A stretch of DNA of 9,807 nucleotides from positions 1-9,807 of the forward strand of contig CANRHW010000047.1 of assembly GCA_947630525.1 (NCBI GenBank), given 5' to 3'. The position numbers were made by a program, and so were the translations under genes. The notes below the pieces were generated by a model. The model was given only the letters and a program-made list of their open reading frames with translations, was not told the origin of the DNA and searched no databases. Of this stretch, positions 6,800-9,807 are shown piece by piece. Within the stretch, counting starts at the first letter, position 1. Each line of letters opens with the position of its first letter. Source of the stretch: an uncultured Clostridia bacterium (lineage in GTDB: Bacteria > Bacillota > Clostridia > UMGS1883).

Positions 6800-9700
6800 A
6801 TGAAAAAATTTATTGGACTTGTTCTCAGCATAGCTATGCTGGCCCTGTCTTTGGCCGGTCTGCCTATGACGGCCATGGCCGCCGACCCGGCTGTCACCCT
6901 AAACGGCGAGCCCGCGGAGGTTACTCATGCGCCGGAAATTACGGACGACGGGGCTTTCCTTTACCTGGGCGATGTGTGCTCGCTCCTGGGCTACAGCCTG
7001 ACCGGCGACGGGGACGCCGCCGTGGCTGTGCGCGGGGAGACCGTTATCCGCATTGACAGCAATGCCGCTGACATAAAGGTAAACGGTAAGCCCGTTTCCA
7101 TTTCAAATCCCGTGACCAACCTTGGAGACGGACTTTACATACCCGCCGACGCGGTTTCCGCTTTCGGCGGCGGCGCGGTCTATAACGAGGAGACCGCCAG
7201 CGTAGACCTGACTTTTGATTTTATGAGCGGGCTGTATTTCCAGTTCGTCCAGAAGAGCAGCGGCAAGGCCTTTACTCTTGAAAACGGCAATATGGGCGAC
7301 GGCGTGCGGGTGGTTCTTGGCGAAGCCGACCCGGCTGACGACAGGCAGGTATGGAAATTCGTGAGCCGCGGCGACGGCCGCTATGCGGTCACGAACAAAA
7401 AGGCTCTGCGGTCCTTTGACATACCCAACGGTCGCAGCGATCCCGACCTTAACCTGATAATCTACGGCATTACCGACGGTACTAACCAGTGGATACGCCC
7501 CGTTGCTCAGGCGGACGGCGGCTATCTCATCCAGTGCGCCCATGACGGGGATTTGTATTTGACCGTGCGCGACGATGGAGTTATCGCGCAAAATACCCTT
7601 GTGGGCGGCGATACTCAGATATTTGAGCTGCGTGAGATACCCGTGGCCGCCGCCACCGCTTCCGCCGGCGGCGAAAGTCCGGTCATCACCGACTATGACA
7701 AGCTCAACGGCAAGCTTGTGAATATACATATGGTTTCCGGCCACGATTCCAGCTACGGAATTATTTCCGCCGACGGAGAGAGCCTGGGACTTTCACCTTT
7801 CGAGCTTGGAGATGTTGTTGGAGAATTCAAGTCGGCCCCCGAGCGTAACGCCGTCTGGAGGACGGTCGTCAGGGGAAAGGGCCGCTATCAGTTCGTCAAC
7901 AACGAAAGCGGTCTGGCCCTTGCGGTAAGGGACGGCGCCCTTGTGATGGAGGAGCCCACTCTTTCCACAAATCAGGCTTTTGAATATGTGGAAATATATA
8001 GCGACGGGTTAGACAGATATGACGGGCTCAGAAGCGTCGCCACCGGCCAGTATGTCATAGCCGAAAACGGCGATAAGCTCGCTCTTTCCGACAGTATCGA
8101 CACCGAGTATGGCAGGGTGTGGATAGACGAAACCGCCTATATGACCTCCGACACTTACGGTCAGGAACCCATCGGCGGCAAATATTACCGCATTTACCTT
8201 GCCGGTCAGAATAAGGTGGTTTCCACCGCCGAGGAGTCCGAGGCGAACAGCGCCCGCATAGTGACCGCCGACCCCAATGAAAGCGACATTCAGGTTTGGG
8301 ACTTCATGACCCAGGGGGGCGGGGCCTATATTCTCACAAATAAGCTCAGCCGCCGCAGCATGGACATTCCCGGCGGCAGCACCGAGGCCGGCGCCTCCGT
8401 AACTCAGTACGATACCAACTTCGGCAACAACCAGATATTCATTTTGGAGCCCGCGGGGAACGGGGCATATTACATTAAAAATAAGAACTCCGAGCTTTAT
8501 ATGACCGAGATAGACGGTCAGTTCAGCCAGGAGGAAAAGGGCCATGCCGGCGGCAACCAGACCTTTACCCTCACCGAGGTTGGCGAGAGCGACGACCGAA
8601 TTATCGGCGCGGCGGCAACTTTGTTCCTGCTCAAAGGCGAAGATAAGGTTACCAACGCCAAGGTACAGTGGGGAACGTTCACCGCGGCCGACCGCTTTGA
8701 CGTTTACCGCAGTGTGGACGGCGGAGACTTTGAGCTCATGGCCTCCACCTCCGGCACAAGCGTTGACGATTACGACCTTGAAATAGGCAAGAGCTACGCC
8801 TACGACGTTTACGCTCTTGACGGAGAGGGCGCTCTCATTGACCACGCGGTTACCAAGCCTGTAGCGCCCTACGCTCTGCCCGCCGACCTAAAGACCAGCT
8901 CCAATTTGGAGGAGTCGGGCTTTGACCGGCCCAACACCCTTTACGTAGACGGCGTATATTACAGCTTTTCCGCCTGGGGCGGCGGGCCTAACGGCGGCTT
9001 TGGCCAGCTTATGATGTCCACCTCTACCGACGACATAACCTACAGCGAGCCCGTTGAGGTTCTGAATTATCAGGAAATTTTGGCTAACGAGACCTGCAAG
9101 GACTTTGACACCGTCCGCTTTGAAAGCCAGAACTTTATCTATAACCCCGTTGTGAACAGATTTGTTTTCATTGCCCATCTTGAAGCCGACGGCGGCTACG
9201 GCACGGCCATGACGGCCTTTGCCTCCGGCGCACCCGGCGAGCGCTGGACCTTCCACCGGGCTATCCGTCCCGAGGGCGGCGATACCCGCGATCTTAACGT
9301 ATATGTTGACGACGACAACAAGGCTTATCTCATCGCCGCCATCAACGGAAACGCCGACTTGGCCCTCTACGAGCTCACCGAGGACTGGAGCGACGTAAAG
9401 CGCCTTGTCTGCATCGTTAACCATAACAGTTGGCGCGAGCTGCCCAGCATGATAAAGGTTGACGGACTGTACTATCTGTTCACCTCCGGCACCGCCGGCT
9501 GGTATCCCACTCAGGGAATGTACAATACCGCGCCCACAATCGACGGCCCCTGGTCGCCGCTTCGCCCGGTGGGCAACACCACAACTTTCTCGTCTCAGTC
9601 CGGCACCGTGTTCCGCATGAAGCCCGGCAGCGAAAACTATGTGATGAGCACCTACCGGTGGATGTACTTCTGGCAGGACGCCGTAGTTAAGCGGACTACC

Positions 9701-9807
9701 AACCGCCGCTATCCGGTGACGGTGTCCAACGGCTTCGCGTTTTACGACTTCTATGACGAGCTCCTCTATAACTGGGATAATGACGATGTTATCCCCGTAC
9801 AGAACGG
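6800..9807 (+). CDS. Exported lectin-like GH43-family protein, 3' end missing
   Basis: Open for 1002 codons to the window edge with no stop, so partial. A signal peptide (MKK, hydrophobic core, probable cut after Ala27) is followed by a stalk-like domain (~32-141), three ricin-type beta-trefoil regions (~143-280, ~295-400, ~459-595), an FN3-like module (~600-695) and a GH43-like five-bladed propeller (~700 onward). QxW-type repeats are seen at Gln183-Trp185, Gln498-Trp500 and, degenerate, at 273-275, 545-547 and 587-589; FDIPNG (206-211) and MDIPGG (521-526) are typical trefoil strands. In the propeller, Glu775 (FESQNFIYN), Asp831 (TRDLNVYVDDD), Glu880 (WRELPSM) and Gln933 (TFSSQSG) fit the pattern of exo-beta-1,3-galactanase-like members, suggesting a galactan or arabinogalactan side-chain target (inference). 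ATG 6800 follows AGGGGAG by eight bases. It probably acts outside the cell; any wall anchor would lie beyond the edge. A catalytically inactive carbohydrate-binding protein is possible. Confidence 0.85.
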   Translation, partial: MKKFIGLVLSIAMLALSLAGLPMTAMAADPAVTLNGEPAEVTHAPEITDDGAFLYLGDVCSLLGYSLTGDGDAAVAVRGETVIRIDSNAADIKVNGKPVSISNPVTNLGDGLYIPADAVSAFGGGAVYNEETASVDLTFDFMSGLYFQFVQKSSGKAFTLENGNMGDGVRVVLGEADPADDRQVWKFVSRGDGRYAVTNKKALRSFDIPNGRSDPDLNLIIYGITDGTNQWIRPVAQADGGYLIQCAHDGDLYLTVRDDGVIAQNTLVGGDTQIFELREIPVAAATASAGGESPVITDYDKLNGKLVNIHMVSGHDSSYGIISADGESLGLSPFELGDVVGEFKSAPERNAVWRTVVRGKGRYQFVNNESGLALAVRDGALVMEEPTLSTNQAFEYVEIYSDGLDRYDGLRSVATGQYVIAENGDKLALSDSIDTEYGRVWIDETAYMTSDTYGQEPIGGKYYRIYLAGQNKVVSTAEESEANSARIVTADPNESDIQVWDFMTQGGGAYILTNKLSRRSMDIPGGSTEAGASVTQYDTNFGNNQIFILEPAGNGAYYIKNKNSELYMTEIDGQFSQEEKGHAGGNQTFTLTEVGESDDRIIGAAATLFLLKGEDKVTNAKVQWGTFTAADRFDVYRSVDGGDFELMASTSGTSVDDYDLEIGKSYAYDVYALDGEGALIDHAVTKPVAPYALPADLKTSSNLEESGFDRPNTLYVDGVYYSFSAWGGGPNGGFGQLMMSTSTDDITYSEPVEVLNYQEILANETCKDFDTVRFESQNFIYNPVVNRFVFIAHLEADGGYGTAMTAFASGAPGERWTFHRAIRPEGGDTRDLNVYVDDDNKAYLIAAINGNADLALYELTEDWSDVKRLVCIVNHNSWRELPSMIKVDGLYYLFTSGTAGWYPTQGMYNTAPTIDGPWSPLRPVGNTTTFSSQSGTVFRMKPGSENYVMSTYRWMYFWQDAVVKRTTNRRYPVTVSNGFAFYDFYDELLYNWDNDDVIPVQN

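Noticed and set aside
7103..9424. Three long minus-strand reading frames (7103-7744, 8009-8845, 8888-9424)
   Set aside because: They lie wholly opposite the continuous + strand frame of the large exported protein, have no promoters or ribosome sites, and show only Val/Gly/Ala-rich shadow composition.

Overview
The window looks like chromosomal DNA of an anaerobic, Gram-positive clostridial bacterium, possibly of the Oscillospirales type. The reasons are sigma-A style promoters and Shine-Dalgarno sites, GC-rich genes separated by AT-rich gaps, a trmK-Nif3 gene pair, a complete ruvC-ruvA-ruvB set (Bacillus has no ruvC), and exported proteins carrying copper-amine-oxidase-N-like stalk domains. 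The taxonomic placement is inference.

Layout, all genes on the + strand. Positions 1-301 hold no convincing gene. They carry a GUAA-loop hairpin and a full-consensus extended -10 promoter that fires into a 5' stem-loop. Positions 302-2367 are a tight three-gene operon: a PIN-like nuclease with a low-complexity repeat tail and a basic end, the tRNA A22 methyltransferase TrmK, and a Nif3-family dinuclear-metal protein. A terminator and a weak promoter separate it from ruvC-ruvA-ruvB (2546-4690), whose genes overlap and should be translationally coupled to make the Holliday junction branch-migration and resolution machine.

From 4793 the content changes to the cell surface. First comes an exported N-acetylmuramoyl-L-alanine amidase (stalk domain, AMIN domain, zinc amidase). 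A 372-base gap (6428-6799) then holds a 137-bp MITE-like element with structured terminal inverted repeats, a perfect 32-bp palindrome that is probably a terminator, and a good sigma-A promoter. That promoter drives a very large exported protein that is still open at the window end (at least 1002 residues). It has a signal peptide, a stalk domain, three ricin-type beta-trefoil regions, an FN3-like module and a GH43-like beta-propeller resembling exo-beta-1,3-galactanases.

The first two operons are ordinary housekeeping genes. I see no new defence or mobile system. The least routine items are the structured repeats in the 6428-6799 gap, the multi-lectin glycosidase, and the PIN-like protein with its repeat tail.
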